Positions 18,173 to 27,089 of a stretch of 64,000 bases of DNA are shown here, in pieces. The notes beneath the pieces are model-generated. The model made no database searches. It was not told where the DNA came from and was given only the letters and a program-made list of their open reading frames with translations. A program made the translations under genes and the position numbers. This DNA is from Seinonella peptonophila (GTDB taxonomy: Bacteria; Bacillota; Bacilli; Thermoactinomycetales; Thermoactinomycetaceae). The stretch lies in contig NZ_FQVL01000001.1 of NCBI RefSeq assembly GCF_900129355.1, forward strand, positions 186,001 through 250,000, read 5' to 3'. How positions within the stretch are numbered: the stretch's first letter is position 1; each line of letters starts with the position of its first letter.

Positions 18173-18739
18173 ATGACAATCACTCCGGAAATCCAGTGCG
18201 TAAAAAAAAATCCCACAATCCCATCAAGAAGAAAAATTGAAATCGCAAATTGGATTGAACACTTAAAAATGATCCCCCATCCCGAAGGAGGCTATTATCG
18301 AGAGATTTATAAATCTCAGGAATTTATTTCAGATCAAGAATTAACAACAATACGTTATCATGGGAAACGCAGACTTTCTTCAAGTATTTATTTTTTATTA
18401 CCTTCAAACGAAGTATCTAGATTCCATCGATTAATTTCAGATGAATTATGGTATTACCATCATGGCAGTCCATTAAACATATTTATAATCCATCCTTCTG
18501 GAAAATTAGAGAAAATCAAATTAGGTCCCAATTGGAGAAATGGAGAAGTTTTACAAGCTATCATACCTAGGGGGTCCATTTTTGGTTCAACAGTAATTGA
18601 TGAGGGCTATTATTCATTGGTCGGCTGCATGGTATCTCCTGGATTTGAATTTTCTGATTTTACACTATTTAGACGAGACGAATTGCTTAGACTATATCCT
18701 CAACATGCAGATATTATTTCACGACTTACAATACCTTGA
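18173..18739 (+). CDS. DUF985 cupin-family protein
   Basis: 188 residues from ATG 18173, 6 nt after a perfect AGGAGG; the upstream ATG at 18149 lies before the site. The cupin_5 (DUF985) signature is clear: HPEGGYYREIY, SSSIYFLLPSNEVSRFHRL, DELWYYHHGSPLNIF and VGCMVSPGFEFSDFTLF. The family is of unknown function with a single-domain beta barrel. The neighbour downstream is the RT-like gene 161 bp away, with hairpins between, so co-transcription is doubtful. Confidence 0.88.
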   Translation: MTITPEIQCVKKNPTIPSRRKIEIANWIEHLKMIPHPEGGYYREIYKSQEFISDQELTTIRYHGKRRLSSSIYFLLPSNEVSRFHRLISDELWYYHHGSPLNIFIIHPSGKLEKIKLGPNWRNGEVLQAIIPRGSIFGSTVIDEGYYSLVGCMVSPGFEFSDFTLFRRDELLRLYPQHADIISRLTIP

Positions 18740-18741
18740 TA

Positions 18742-18770
18742 GTAGGATATCCAATAAAGGGTATCCTTAT
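18742..18770 (+). terminator. Hairpin after the cupin gene
   Basis: AGGATATCC and GGGTATCCT flank AATAAA, followed by TATTATTTG; a weak terminator. Confidence 0.5.
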
Positions 18771-18793
18771 TATTTGAGAATAGACGAAAACTT

Positions 18794-18831
18794 GTTAATA
18801 TAGTATGATAACGTTTGAATACTATATTAAC
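18794..18831. promoter_or_regulatory. Perfect 13-bp inverted repeat upstream of the RT-like gene
   Basis: GTTAATATAGTAT and its exact complement ATACTATATTAAC surround a 12-nt loop, 70 bp before the RT-like start. Either an operator or a structured RNA element. Confidence 0.6.
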
Positions 18832-18900
18832 CAATTTATGAAAACACTAATGAATACATAATTATTTGTAGTAAAATAGATTATGAAAGGGGGGATATTT

Positions 18901-19839
18901 ATGATCATCGAACAACAATCATCCATTCATATTACACAGTATCTAAATCGGATTATGGAGGAAGATCATACACCTTCTTATCAACGAATTTGGATAGACA
19001 AATATCATGGTACAACGATCTTTAATCCCCAACAGATCGCCGAGCTAACAGTAAAACAAAAGGAAGAGCCTAGAAGAGCGGATCAACGATATGTTCGAAC
19101 ACTCGGACCTGACCCAAAAACCAAACAATGGTGCCAAACATTAAATGATCTTCTATTACAATCTCGGGAACCCCATCCAAACAGTCATGGATTGGAAAAA
19201 GGACGCAATACATCCACATATATTGAACCGCATCGAACACAAAAGAAAGTACTTTCTGTGTCCCTATATAATGCATTTAGCTCTGTAGGAAAAAAACGGG
19301 TTACTTCTATTGCTAGACATTTACTTGGAATTGAAGGAAATGCAGCTACATTTTTTGGCGAAATTGCAACAAAACATGGAAAGTTGAACTTAGGAAATCC
19401 TTTAGCACCTCAATTGTTGAATATCCAAGCATATAAAATGGATCGCTATCTAACCGATTTTGTTCGTAAATATGGATTAGAATATAGTCGCTTTTTAGAT
19501 GAACTCACCTTCTCATCTGCCTACTTTATCCAGACAGAAACAATTGCAAAGATTAAAAGAATTATATCTCGCTGTGGGTGGATGATTGATAATGAGACAG
19601 TTAATATTCAATCAGGCAATCACTTTATAATAGCTGGTCATGTTGTTGTTCCTCGCGAAGGAGTTGTCCGCGAAAAGAAAGAACATCGAAAAGAAGCCAC
19701 AAACACCATTCCTTCTATCAATCAATCCCATACAAATCAAGCGAATAAAGCATTAAAAACTTTAACAAACCCTTCAGATCGATTGTCACGCGAAAAAGGG
19801 CTAATCCGAAATCTAAAGGGATTATTAAATCGTAAATAG
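18901..19839 (+). CDS. Reverse-transcriptase-like protein with altered active site
   Basis: 312 residues from ATG 18901, placed 6-7 nt after AAGGGGGG. The order of motifs is that of a retron-type RT: HPNSHGLEKGRNTSTYIEPH (residues 92-111), motif A VLSVSLYNAFSSV (117-129), motif B LNLGNPLAPQLLN (162-174), motif C RFLDELTFS (197-205), and a thumb-like GWMIDNETVNIQ (226-237). The motif A aspartate is Ser121, motif C YxDD is FLDE (Asp200 kept, second Asp to Glu), and the motif B glutamine is leucine. The frame is intact, so it looks like a maintained pseudoenzyme rather than a pseudogene. The basic C-terminal tail (255-312) could bind nucleic acid. No msr/msd RNA was recognised and no accessory toxin is adjacent. 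Confidence 0.72.
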   Translation: MIIEQQSSIHITQYLNRIMEEDHTPSYQRIWIDKYHGTTIFNPQQIAELTVKQKEEPRRADQRYVRTLGPDPKTKQWCQTLNDLLLQSREPHPNSHGLEKGRNTSTYIEPHRTQKKVLSVSLYNAFSSVGKKRVTSIARHLLGIEGNAATFFGEIATKHGKLNLGNPLAPQLLNIQAYKMDRYLTDFVRKYGLEYSRFLDELTFSSAYFIQTETIAKIKRIISRCGWMIDNETVNIQSGNHFIIAGHVVVPREGVVREKKEHRKEATNTIPSINQSHTNQANKALKTLTNPSDRLSREKGLIRNLKGLLNRK

Positions 19840-19867
19840 GATAAAAAATTCAACATATTTCTTGCTT

Positions 19868-19905
19868 GCTAGTTTCCATTTAGTTGAAGCTAGCTTTTTT
19901 CTTTT
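19868..19905 (+). terminator. Terminator of the RT-like gene
   Basis: GCTAGTTTC pairs with GAAGCTAGC (one G-U) and is followed by TTTTTTC. Confidence 0.75.
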
Positions 19906-19936
19906 GCGCCTTAAATTATATAAGAAGTTCGAATTA

Positions 19937-20680
19937 CTATATAGTTGCCCAATATATAAAAATCTCAAATAAACCAAGAATCAGCAGAAAACAACCTACC
20001 ATTCTTCTAATCACCTTGCTCCATTGATTCAATTGATTTTTCCAACGATTTTCAACGCCACTGATGGTAATAATCGCCATGATCAATAACAATGGGAGTG
20101 CTGTACCGATTCCAAACAATAGTGGAAAAATGATACTCTTTCCCTCCGATAACAAAAGTGGAACAAAACCACCGAAAAAAATAACTACCATAGTGGGGCA
20201 AAAAGCTAAAGAAAACGTCACACCCATTAAAAATGCACCTAAAACTCCACCACTTCTTTTTTTAATAATAGACAAATGATTTGTTACTTTGCGTAATGAC
20301 ATGGGCCATGATAACCAACCTATAAGAAATAATCCCATCAAAATAAAGAGAGGACCCATCCATTTGCGCATAATTGAAAAAATTGGAATCGCTTCTTGCG
20401 CTAAAGACTTTCCTAAATAAAGCGTTAAGTATCCGAGCGTAGCATACACAAGAACTTTTCCGATTACATAAGCACTCATCTCTAACCAGATTTTCCTACT
20501 CTGAACACGTTGAGCGCTAAAAAAAGCAATCGCACCCATGTTTGAGGTCAATTGACAGGGAGAAAGCGCACCTGTAATGCCTAAAAAAAAGACTATGAAT
20601 ATAGAGATTTGCGTTGTAAAGACTACTTTTTCAAATGGATAACTCATCCATTGACTTAATTCGGTTAACCAATGGTACAA
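19937..20680 (-). CDS. CcdA/DsbD-like integral membrane protein
   Basis: 247 residues with about six transmembrane helices. Two cysteine-proline motifs, GALSPCQLTSNMGAIAFF near residue 40 and FSLAFCPTMVVIFFGGF near residue 158, mark the inverted repeat halves of the CcdA/DsbD/UreH-like group that pass electrons across the membrane to outer thiol proteins. TTG start with AGGGG 8 nt upstream. It is divergent from the LCP gene. Partner thioredoxins are not adjacent. A metal-related role is an alternative. Confidence 0.75.
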   Translation of the reverse strand: MYHWLTELSQWMSYPFEKVVFTTQISIFIVFFLGITGALSPCQLTSNMGAIAFFSAQRVQSRKIWLEMSAYVIGKVLVYATLGYLTLYLGKSLAQEAIPIFSIMRKWMGPLFILMGLFLIGWLSWPMSLRKVTNHLSIIKKRSGGVLGAFLMGVTFSLAFCPTMVVIFFGGFVPLLLSEGKSIIFPLLFGIGTALPLLLIMAIITISGVENRWKNQLNQWSKVIRRMVGCFLLILGLFEIFIYWATI

Positions 20681-20825
20681 TATTTCAACCCCTATTCTTG
20701 TTATCTATATCCTATTTATTACTATTGTGATGTATCTCTTTACATGTTACATTTATTTACGTTAGTTATAGATCTTAGTTTTATGTTGTTGTTTTCCAAC
20801 TTCTTCATATGTGAGAGGAGACAGA

Positions 20826-21878
20826 ATGAACAAACTTTCAAGCCAACTTCCCGTTGTTGAGCGTAAATCGAAAAGAAAAAAACTTATATTTCTTAGTATC
20901 TTTTCTCTTTTGCTTCTTGTAGTAGTTGGTTGTTTTGGCTACCAATTTTATAAACATAAAGATTTAGTAGACCCACAGAAACTAAGTCTCTCAAACAAAC
21001 GTACAGCAGTGGTTAATATACAAAAAGATCCTTTTATTGTCTTATTAATGGGTACTGATGGTCGAAAGCCAAAATCGCATAATTGGCGCCCAGATGTGCT
21101 GATGCTTGCAGCTGTCAATCCAAAAACAAAATCAATTAAATTAATTAGCATTCCAAGGGACTTATACGTTGAAATTGCAAATACAGAGGGTGCAAAAGAT
21201 AAAATCAATGCTGCAGCAGCTTATGCATATAACAAAAAAATAGATCCCATTCAAAACGTCCGAGAAACTGTTGAGAACCTTTTAAATGTACCAATCGACT
21301 ACTATGCAAAAGTTAACTTTCAAGGATTTATGGAGATTGTTGACGTTTTAGGTGGAGTTAATGTAAATGTCGAATTTCCATTCCATCAGAGAGCAATTGG
21401 TGGTGAGATGGTCTATTTTGAAAAAGGCCCTGCTCATCTCAATGGTTCTCAAGCACTTGCCTATGTGCGTATGAGACATCAAGATCCAAACGGAGATGCT
21501 GGGCGCAATAAACGACAACGTGCTGTCATCCAAGAGTTAATTGATCAACTCGTTAGTGTAAATACTGTAACGCGTTTCTCATCGTTAGTGACAACCGTTG
21601 CAGATAATTTTCAACATAGTTTTTCATTCTCCGAAATTCCAACATTAGCCAAGATCTATAAAGAATCAAAAGGAAATATTCAAGAAGTAACTTTGACCAC
21701 AACATCAGGTCGACATTATTTAGGGGGAGTAAATGCATATATTGAGAAACTGTCTGAACAAGAGCGTCAACGCATCAGTACGCTAATTCAAAAACAGATT
21801 CAATATACACCAAAAGCTCCACTATCTCCTTCTACAGAAACAACTAATCATGAAGATGACATAAAAAACCAGCGTTAA
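20826..21878 (+). CDS. LytR-CpsA-Psr family cell-wall glycopolymer ligase
   Basis: 350 residues from ATG 20826 (GAGAGGAGA upstream). The N-terminal cytosolic basic patch and one transmembrane segment (about 22-42) are followed by an extracellular LCP domain: LLMGTDGRKPKSHNWRPDVLML, SIPRDLYVEI, KINAAAAYA, the acceptor/lipid site DVLGGVNVNVE, and ALAYVRMRHQDPNGDAGRNKRQ. LCP enzymes attach teichoic acids or other polymers to peptidoglycan. The C-terminal 30 residues are low-complexity. The gene is single and its 3' end is inside the terminator. Confidence 0.93.
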   Translation: MNKLSSQLPVVERKSKRKKLIFLSIFSLLLLVVVGCFGYQFYKHKDLVDPQKLSLSNKRTAVVNIQKDPFIVLLMGTDGRKPKSHNWRPDVLMLAAVNPKTKSIKLISIPRDLYVEIANTEGAKDKINAAAAYAYNKKIDPIQNVRETVENLLNVPIDYYAKVNFQGFMEIVDVLGGVNVNVEFPFHQRAIGGEMVYFEKGPAHLNGSQALAYVRMRHQDPNGDAGRNKRQRAVIQELIDQLVSVNTVTRFSSLVTTVADNFQHSFSFSEIPTLAKIYKESKGNIQEVTLTTTSGRHYLGGVNAYIEKLSEQERQRISTLIQKQIQYTPKAPLSPSTETTNHEDDIKNQR

Positions 21879-21890
21879 GCTGGTTTTTTA
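21863..21890. terminator. Bidirectional terminator overlapping a stop codon
   Basis: AAAAAACCAGC and GCTGGTTTTTT surround GTTAA, covering the LCP stop. It also serves the convergent Ser/Cys-rich gene. Confidence 0.88.
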
Positions 21891-22292
21891 TGTTGATGAG
21901 CCACATGAACTACCACCACAAGATGATGAACTGCTGCTACACGAACTAGAGCTACTACTGCAAGATGATGAATTACTACTGCATGAACTACTGCTACAAG
22001 AACTTCCACATTTATGATGATGATCTGATGAAGAATCATTTGGCGAAGAATCATCACCGCTGTAATCATTCCAAGTTGACTCCGTATCATAGCTGTGACT
22101 GTGACTATGGCTATCATGTGATAACTTTTTCTTTTTTTCCTTATTCAAGTTATAAGAGTTGCCCTGTTTAGTACCATAATTTGAATGATGTCTACTATTA
22201 CGATGGTTTGGCTTATTATAAGCTCTCCTACTTTTAATTAATATTAAAAATAGATAAAAAATAACCAAAATTATAATTGCAATTAATACCAT
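21888..22292 (-). CDS. Membrane protein with Ser/Cys-repeat tail
   Basis: 134 residues from ATG 22292 (GGTGAG 8 nt upstream; ATG 22298 is too close to the site). One N-terminal membrane helix (MVLIAIIILVIFYLFLILI), a basic segment, a His/Ser stretch (HDSHSHSHSYD), then HHHKCGSSC and about 35 residues of Ser runs punctuated by Cys every 4-7 positions. No family is recognised. Such a tail could bind metal or form disulfide cross-links outside the cell, but this is inference. Confidence 0.65.
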   Translation of the reverse strand: MVLIAIIILVIFYLFLILIKSRRAYNKPNHRNSRHHSNYGTKQGNSYNLNKEKKKKLSHDSHSHSHSYDTESTWNDYSGDDSSPNDSSSDHHHKCGSSCSSSSCSSNSSSCSSSSSSCSSSSSSCGGSSCGSST

Positions 22293-22522
22293 ATACATAT
22301 CTCACCACTCCAGTATCGCTTCAATATAAATGAGTGTAAAGAAATTATTTCGTAGTTTTATCTAATACCCTGTTTACAAATAAATAAAACAAAAGAAATA
22401 TTTTCACTCCTCTTATCCATATTATTTTTTATTAAAATAATATATCTACTAATTATTATTTTGTGATGATAAATTATATTTATATATCTGGTGTGAACAT
22501 TTTGAAATGGAGGGTGATTTGA

Positions 22523-23416
22523 TTGCGTTCACACTTTAAAGGAATACTCTACATTCTATTATCCGCGACTGGGTTTGGGCTAACACCTGTATTTGGAAAG
22601 ATGGCATTTCAAGCAAATGTTTCAATAGAAACGCTACTTTTTTTACGTTTCTTAGTTGCTTTTATCTGCCTATCAATCTATCTTCTTATAAAGGAAAGAA
22701 ATTTATATCCTTCTCGCGATCACTTTTGGATTTTAGTACTTCTAGGATTTCTTTACTATGCACAAACAACTCTTTATTTTACTTCACTTAAACATATTAT
22801 CGCAACGCTTGCAGTAATGTTACTCTACTTATATCCAGTTTTTGTGATGGTACTATCATTGATTTTTGAAAAAAGATCTGCGACCAAAGGAATGATTTCA
22901 GCTTTGATACTCTCCTTGGTCGGTATTGGGACATTGCTGGGTATCCCAACAGGGAAAATTGATATTTATGGGGTAATATTGGCCATTAGTTCCGCCTTAG
23001 CCTATGCTATCTATGTCATGGTTGGTAAACGTTTGATCATTCAGCTTACTCCAGTTGTAACAAGCACATGGATCATCTTTTTTACTATGCTTGCTTTTCT
23101 ACTCAGTGGAACCTTCACCCAACATCTTCAATTTCAATTTTCCACAAAAGGGTGGATTGCAGTTACCGCACTCGCGTTATTTTCAACTGTAGTTTCCTTT
23201 TGGTCTTTTTTTGCAGGAATGAAATTTATTGGTTCTACTCGTGCTTCGATTGTCAGCACATTTGAGCCGATTGTGACAACTGTTTGTGCAGTGATGTTAC
23301 TAGATGAATCAATCAATCTCGCTAAAATATTTGGAGTTTCATTAGTGATAACAAGTGTGATTTTACTAATCCTATTGGAACGAGATAAACAAGTGAAGCG
23401 AAGAACTGTATCCTAA
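22523..23416 (+). CDS. EamA/DMT-family transporter
   Basis: 297 residues with ten hydrophobic helices in two EamA repeats (about 1-140 and 150-290). The repeat signatures are ATGFGLTPVFGKMAF near the N-terminus and the second repeat from AISSALAYAIYVMVGK. TTG start after GGAGGGTGA. Predicted drug/metabolite exporter of the plasma membrane. The substrate is unknown. Single gene. Confidence 0.88.
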   Translation: MRSHFKGILYILLSATGFGLTPVFGKMAFQANVSIETLLFLRFLVAFICLSIYLLIKERNLYPSRDHFWILVLLGFLYYAQTTLYFTSLKHIIATLAVMLLYLYPVFVMVLSLIFEKRSATKGMISALILSLVGIGTLLGIPTGKIDIYGVILAISSALAYAIYVMVGKRLIIQLTPVVTSTWIIFFTMLAFLLSGTFTQHLQFQFSTKGWIAVTALALFSTVVSFWSFFAGMKFIGSTRASIVSTFEPIVTTVCAVMLLDESINLAKIFGVSLVITSVILLILLERDKQVKRRTVS

Positions 23417-23432
23417 TTACTTTCTCGACAAG

Positions 23433-23474
23433 AAAGCAGTAGATCTTCCTGTTCATGATGGAGGATCTACTAAC
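23433..23474 (+). terminator. Inverted repeat after the EamA gene
   Basis: AGTAGATCTTCC and GGAGGATCTACT pair around a 10-nt loop; no T-run follows. Confidence 0.5.
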
Positions 23475-23527
23475 TGAAAAGCCACTTTACTCGCTGTACG
23501 TTTCCACAAACTGAGCTCATGGCAAAT

Positions 23528-23556
23528 AAAAAACGCTTAATTTTAAGCGTTTTTGG
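23528..23556. terminator. Bidirectional terminator
   Basis: AAAAACGCTTAA and TTAAGCGTTTTT flank a TTT loop, located between convergent genes. Confidence 0.85.
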
Positions 23557-23584
23557 TTCAGACCTGATTCAAGATCCGATGGAG

Positions 23585-24526
23585 CTATTTATTATAAGTT
23601 TCTACAGAGGTTAATCGATCATAGTAGCTGAGATATTCATCTTTTTCTTCACTATTACGTAGGGCCATAGCTGTTCTTGGATGTTCGTTCAACATTCCAG
23701 TCAATGCATAAGGAACGGTGTATCCCCATTCTACTTTTTCGCGTAATGGGATCATCCATTCCTGAAGTAGCTTTAAAATAGGACGCAAATCATATTTTGC
23801 ATCATTTAATACACGGAAAAGAAGTTCAGTAGGACAATTTCCAGCTGCCCTTCCCATCCCAAATAATGAAGAATCAAGGAAGGTGGTGCCTTTATGCATC
23901 GCTACTAAAGTGTTGCTAAATGCAAGCTGTAGATTGTTATGAGTATGAATGCCAATTGTTTTTTGTGGAACATACTTTTGAAAAAACTCAACATAATATT
24001 CGATATCACGATTCAATAGGTTACCAAATGAATCTACAACATAAACAAGATCAACAGGGCTTTCATTGATTAACTGTAGCCCTTCTTTTAATTCATAATC
24101 TCTTACGTTGGATAGAGCCATAATGTTAATACTTGTTTCATACCCCAGTTGATGGAACTTATTTACTAACTCAATTGCTTTAGGTACATCTTTGATATAA
24201 CAAGCAACTCGTACTAAGTCTAATAAGCTTTCTTCACGTGGTAAAATATCTGATTCATCGACACGACCGATATCAACCAAACACGAAAGTTTCGTTGCTC
24301 CTTTTGCTTCAATGACCTGGCGTAAAAAACGGTCGTCTAAAAAACGCCAAGGACCACTCGATTCCCCCTTTAATAGCTTTGGAGAATTCTTATACCCGAT
24401 CTCCATGTAATCGATTCCGGCTTGATTTAATCCATCATAAATGCTCCGAACCATTTCGACACTGAAGTCAAAATCATTTACTAATCCCCCATCGCGAATG
24501 GTTACATCAATTACTTTATGTTCCAT
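23585..24526 (-). CDS. DRE-TIM (HMGL-like) aldolase
   Basis: 313 residues, TIM-barrel metallolyase of the HMG-CoA lyase / 4-hydroxy-2-oxovalerate aldolase superfamily. The DVTIRDGGLVNDFDF motif is the DRE-type metal/base site, GIHTHNNLQLAFSNT supplies the metal histidines, and SLFGMGRAAGNCPTELL is the C-terminal loop. GGAGGAG precedes the ATG. It lies 150 bp downstream of murP on the same strand, so it could be the last gene of the mur operon, but its substrate is not identified. Confidence 0.8.
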   Translation of the reverse strand: MEHKVIDVTIRDGGLVNDFDFSVEMVRSIYDGLNQAGIDYMEIGYKNSPKLLKGESSGPWRFLDDRFLRQVIEAKGATKLSCLVDIGRVDESDILPREESLLDLVRVACYIKDVPKAIELVNKFHQLGYETSINIMALSNVRDYELKEGLQLINESPVDLVYVVDSFGNLLNRDIEYYVEFFQKYVPQKTIGIHTHNNLQLAFSNTLVAMHKGTTFLDSSLFGMGRAAGNCPTELLFRVLNDAKYDLRPILKLLQEWMIPLREKVEWGYTVPYALTGMLNEHPRTAMALRNSEEKDEYLSYYDRLTSVETYNK

Positions 24527-24676
24527 TTTATCTCCTCCGTAACCCTACAACCGGACTCGCTTTTTCGCTTTTATCCTTTTATGTGATAAAGCAACTTGCT
24601 TTATTTTATGAAATTCGATAGCGTTTGTCAAGTGAATCAATCCTCATCATACAAACGATCGTAAAAATATGCAATC

Positions 24677-26029
24677 CTATGACTGAAATTGGTTTTCCAT
24701 CTGATGTTGAAATCCATAAAAATAAGTGAATAAGTAGCCGCTCATGTAAGCTGTGATTAAACCTAAAGCATAACCAATCATCCCATGTACTCCATGATCA
24801 ATTAACGGAAAAAGCGACAAGCCTGAAACACCAATAGAATATGAAGCTACTTTCCACCAAGATACTATTGCTCCTCCAAACCCTCCTCCAATACAAGCTG
24901 TTAAAAATGGTCGTCCTAATGGTAACATCACCCCATATAGTAATGGTTCACCTATTCCAAACAATCCCACAGGAAGTGCACCATAAATCGCCTTCTTTAG
25001 ATTCTCTTGTTTTGTTTTATGAAGAATCGCGAATGCCGCTCCAATTTGCCCAGCCCCACCCATTGCTTGGATTGGAAACAGTGGATCTTTCCCTAATTGA
25101 TGAATTAATTCAAGGTGAATTGGATAAAAACCTTGATGGAAACCAGCAACAACTAAAGGTAAAAAAGTGGCACTAATGATAAAACCAGCAACCCAACCAC
25201 CAAAATGTAAAATGAACATAATTAAGTGTGTGAGTCCCTTTGCTAATAAGCCACAAGCCGGCATAATAACGAGATAGGTCAAACACGCAGTGAATAGTAG
25301 AGCGAAAGTTGGTGTTAGGATCGGATCAAGTGAAGAGGGCAATCTTTTATGCATGAACTTCTCAACCTGAGCAAAGCAAAAAACAGCTAGCATAGCACTA
25401 AATATCCCACCTGATCCTGGAGAAAGAAGATGATCATGAAATAGATGCAGCTCAGAAATGGAGGGATGGATAATAAATCCTCCAATAATCGCTCCTAAAA
25501 CAGGTGTTGCACCAAGCTCTTTTGCTGTGAAATATCCTACTAAAATCGTTATATAAGCAAATAGGACAGATCCGCTCAAGTTTAATATTTCGATGAGAGG
25601 ATATTTACTAATCTCGATCTGAAAACAGTAATCCATCAGTTGAGGAAGTGATTTGGAGATGCCAATCGTCAAACCAGAGGCAATTAATGCAGGAATAATG
25701 GGTACGAAAATACGTGAAAAGAGACTAAGAATATCTTTATTCGCTACTCCAGAAGATTTTTTTGGTATAAATTTCTGCTGATCTACTCTATTAATCAGAA
25801 TAGAAAAAATATTATTAACCCTCTTCGGTCCTAACACAATTTGAAAACCATCTTCTATTACTACACCTAATACACCTTGAGTTTTTTTTAGGACCTCATC
25901 ATGAACTTGATTTGGATCAAATACTTTCACTCGCAGTCTAGTCATACAATGGTCAAGCTCTTTGATGTTCTTCTTGCCGCCCAAATACTTCATAATCTGA
26001 TCTGCCAATTTATGATCATCGGTCTTCAT
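24677..26029 (-). CDS. murP: PTS EIIBC, N-acetylmuramic acid type (MurP-like)
   Basis: 450 residues from ATG 26029 (AAGGAAGT 6 nt upstream), overlapping the murQ 3' end by 14 bp. The N-terminal EIIB domain of the glucose fold has the phospho-Cys in IKELDHCMTRLRVKV. The EIIC domain spans the rest with about ten helices and the GFHQGFYPIHLEL and GIGEPLLYGVMLP substrate loops. It imports and phosphorylates MurNAc, with EIIA supplied by another system. The call rests mainly on the overlap with murQ. Confidence 0.87.
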   Translation of the reverse strand: MKTDDHKLADQIMKYLGGKKNIKELDHCMTRLRVKVFDPNQVHDEVLKKTQGVLGVVIEDGFQIVLGPKRVNNIFSILINRVDQQKFIPKKSSGVANKDILSLFSRIFVPIIPALIASGLTIGISKSLPQLMDYCFQIEISKYPLIEILNLSGSVLFAYITILVGYFTAKELGATPVLGAIIGGFIIHPSISELHLFHDHLLSPGSGGIFSAMLAVFCFAQVEKFMHKRLPSSLDPILTPTFALLFTACLTYLVIMPACGLLAKGLTHLIMFILHFGGWVAGFIISATFLPLVVAGFHQGFYPIHLELIHQLGKDPLFPIQAMGGAGQIGAAFAILHKTKQENLKKAIYGALPVGLFGIGEPLLYGVMLPLGRPFLTACIGGGFGGAIVSWWKVASYSIGVSGLSLFPLIDHGVHGMIGYALGLITAYMSGYLFTYFYGFQHQMENQFQS

Positions 26030-26921
26030 GCAGGCACTTCCTTGACAATGCATCTCTTAAATTCCCTGAGCATTGCCTTAAATGGCTTTTAGCTTCAAGA
26101 TATGAAAGCTGAAAATGATTCATAACAATAGCTGTTTTAACATGCCCCTTTGCTTTTTCCAGCAGTTGATGCGCTTCATTTGCTGGTAAACCAGTTAAAG
26201 AAGAGACGATACTGATCGCACGATTGCGAAGTTTCTGATTTGTTATTTGTACATCAACCATTAAGTTATCGTACACTTTTCCAAGTTGAACCATAGTTGT
26301 TGTGGAAATCATATTCAGAACCATTTTTTGAGCAGTTCCCGCTTTTAACCGAGTGGAGCCTGCAATCACTTCTGGACCAGTCTCAATGGCAATCACATGA
26401 TCAAAAGGTTTGTTTGAAAACCCTTTATTTACTGTTAGAAGGACTGTTAAGGCACCGATTTCTAATGCATATGATAAAGCGCTTATAACATATGGAGTTT
26501 GACCGCTAGCAGTGATACCTATCACACTATCTACTGAACGTAGATGAATACACTGTAAATCTTCAATTGCATCTTCCTGTCGATCTTCCGATTTTTCAAC
26601 TGCATGATAAAGTGCTTCTTCACCACCGGCAATTTTAGCCATGATCTTGTCATTTTGCACACCAAAAGTGGGGCCGCATTCAGCAGCATCCATAACTCCT
26701 AGTCGCCCACTTGTTCCCGCTCCCATATAAATAATCCGCCCACCTTTTCGGCAACGCTCCACGATTGATTCAATCGATGATGCGATTGTAGGTAACTCCT
26801 TTTGAATTGCTTCAGCAACAATTTGATCTTCTTTGTTCATGAGCGTGATTATTTGTAATGGGGATAATTGGTCTAATCCTTTGGACATGAGATTTTGCTG
26901 CTCTGTTGTGAGCTTCTCCAT
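26016..26921 (-). CDS. murQ: N-acetylmuramic acid 6-phosphate etherase
   Basis: Cleaves the lactyl ether of MurNAc-6-phosphate to GlcNAc-6-phosphate and D-lactate in cell-wall recycling. About 301 residues from ATG 26921, with GGTGGGTG upstream. SIS-fold signature MGAGTSGRLGVMDAAECGPTF, the catalytic region GGEEALYHAVEKSEDR with the conserved Glu, GITASGQTPYV and GSTRLKAGTAQKMVLNM are all present. It is the first gene of a murQ-murP unit. No MurR/RpiR regulator is adjacent; a cre-like site lies upstream. Confidence 0.95.
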   Translation of the reverse strand: MEKLTTEQQNLMSKGLDQLSPLQIITLMNKEDQIVAEAIQKELPTIASSIESIVERCRKGGRIIYMGAGTSGRLGVMDAAECGPTFGVQNDKIMAKIAGGEEALYHAVEKSEDRQEDAIEDLQCIHLRSVDSVIGITASGQTPYVISALSYALEIGALTVLLTVNKGFSNKPFDHVIAIETGPEVIAGSTRLKAGTAQKMVLNMISTTTMVQLGKVYDNLMVDVQITNQKLRNRAISIVSSLTGLPANEAHQLLEKAKGHVKTAIVMNHFQLSYLEAKSHLRQCSGNLRDALSRKCLHEDR

Positions 26922-26970
26922 CTCATCACCCACCTATTCTAATTATAAATAATACACAAAAAGATTAACA

Positions 26971-26985
26971 TTGAAAACGGATATT
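26971..26985. promoter_or_regulatory. cre-like site upstream of murQ
   Basis: TTGAAAACGGATATT matches the CcpA cre consensus except near the last bases. It lies about 50 bp upstream of the murQ start, where catabolite repression would be expected. Confidence 0.35.
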
Positions 26986-27089
26986 GTAAACAGATTTTTA
27001 AGATAAATCAAATAAACATCTGGGATAGTTCAAATAAATCAGATGGTCTATTATATATATGTATATGCAAAATTGGGAGGTTGAACGTA

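Noticed and set aside
18742-18900. msr-msd retron RNA
   Set aside because: Hairpins are present but the a1/a2 arrangement, branching G and a reverse-transcribed stem could not be shown.
24841-25176. 111-residue ORF opposite murP
   Set aside because: Antisense shadow of a solid gene with no start signal.
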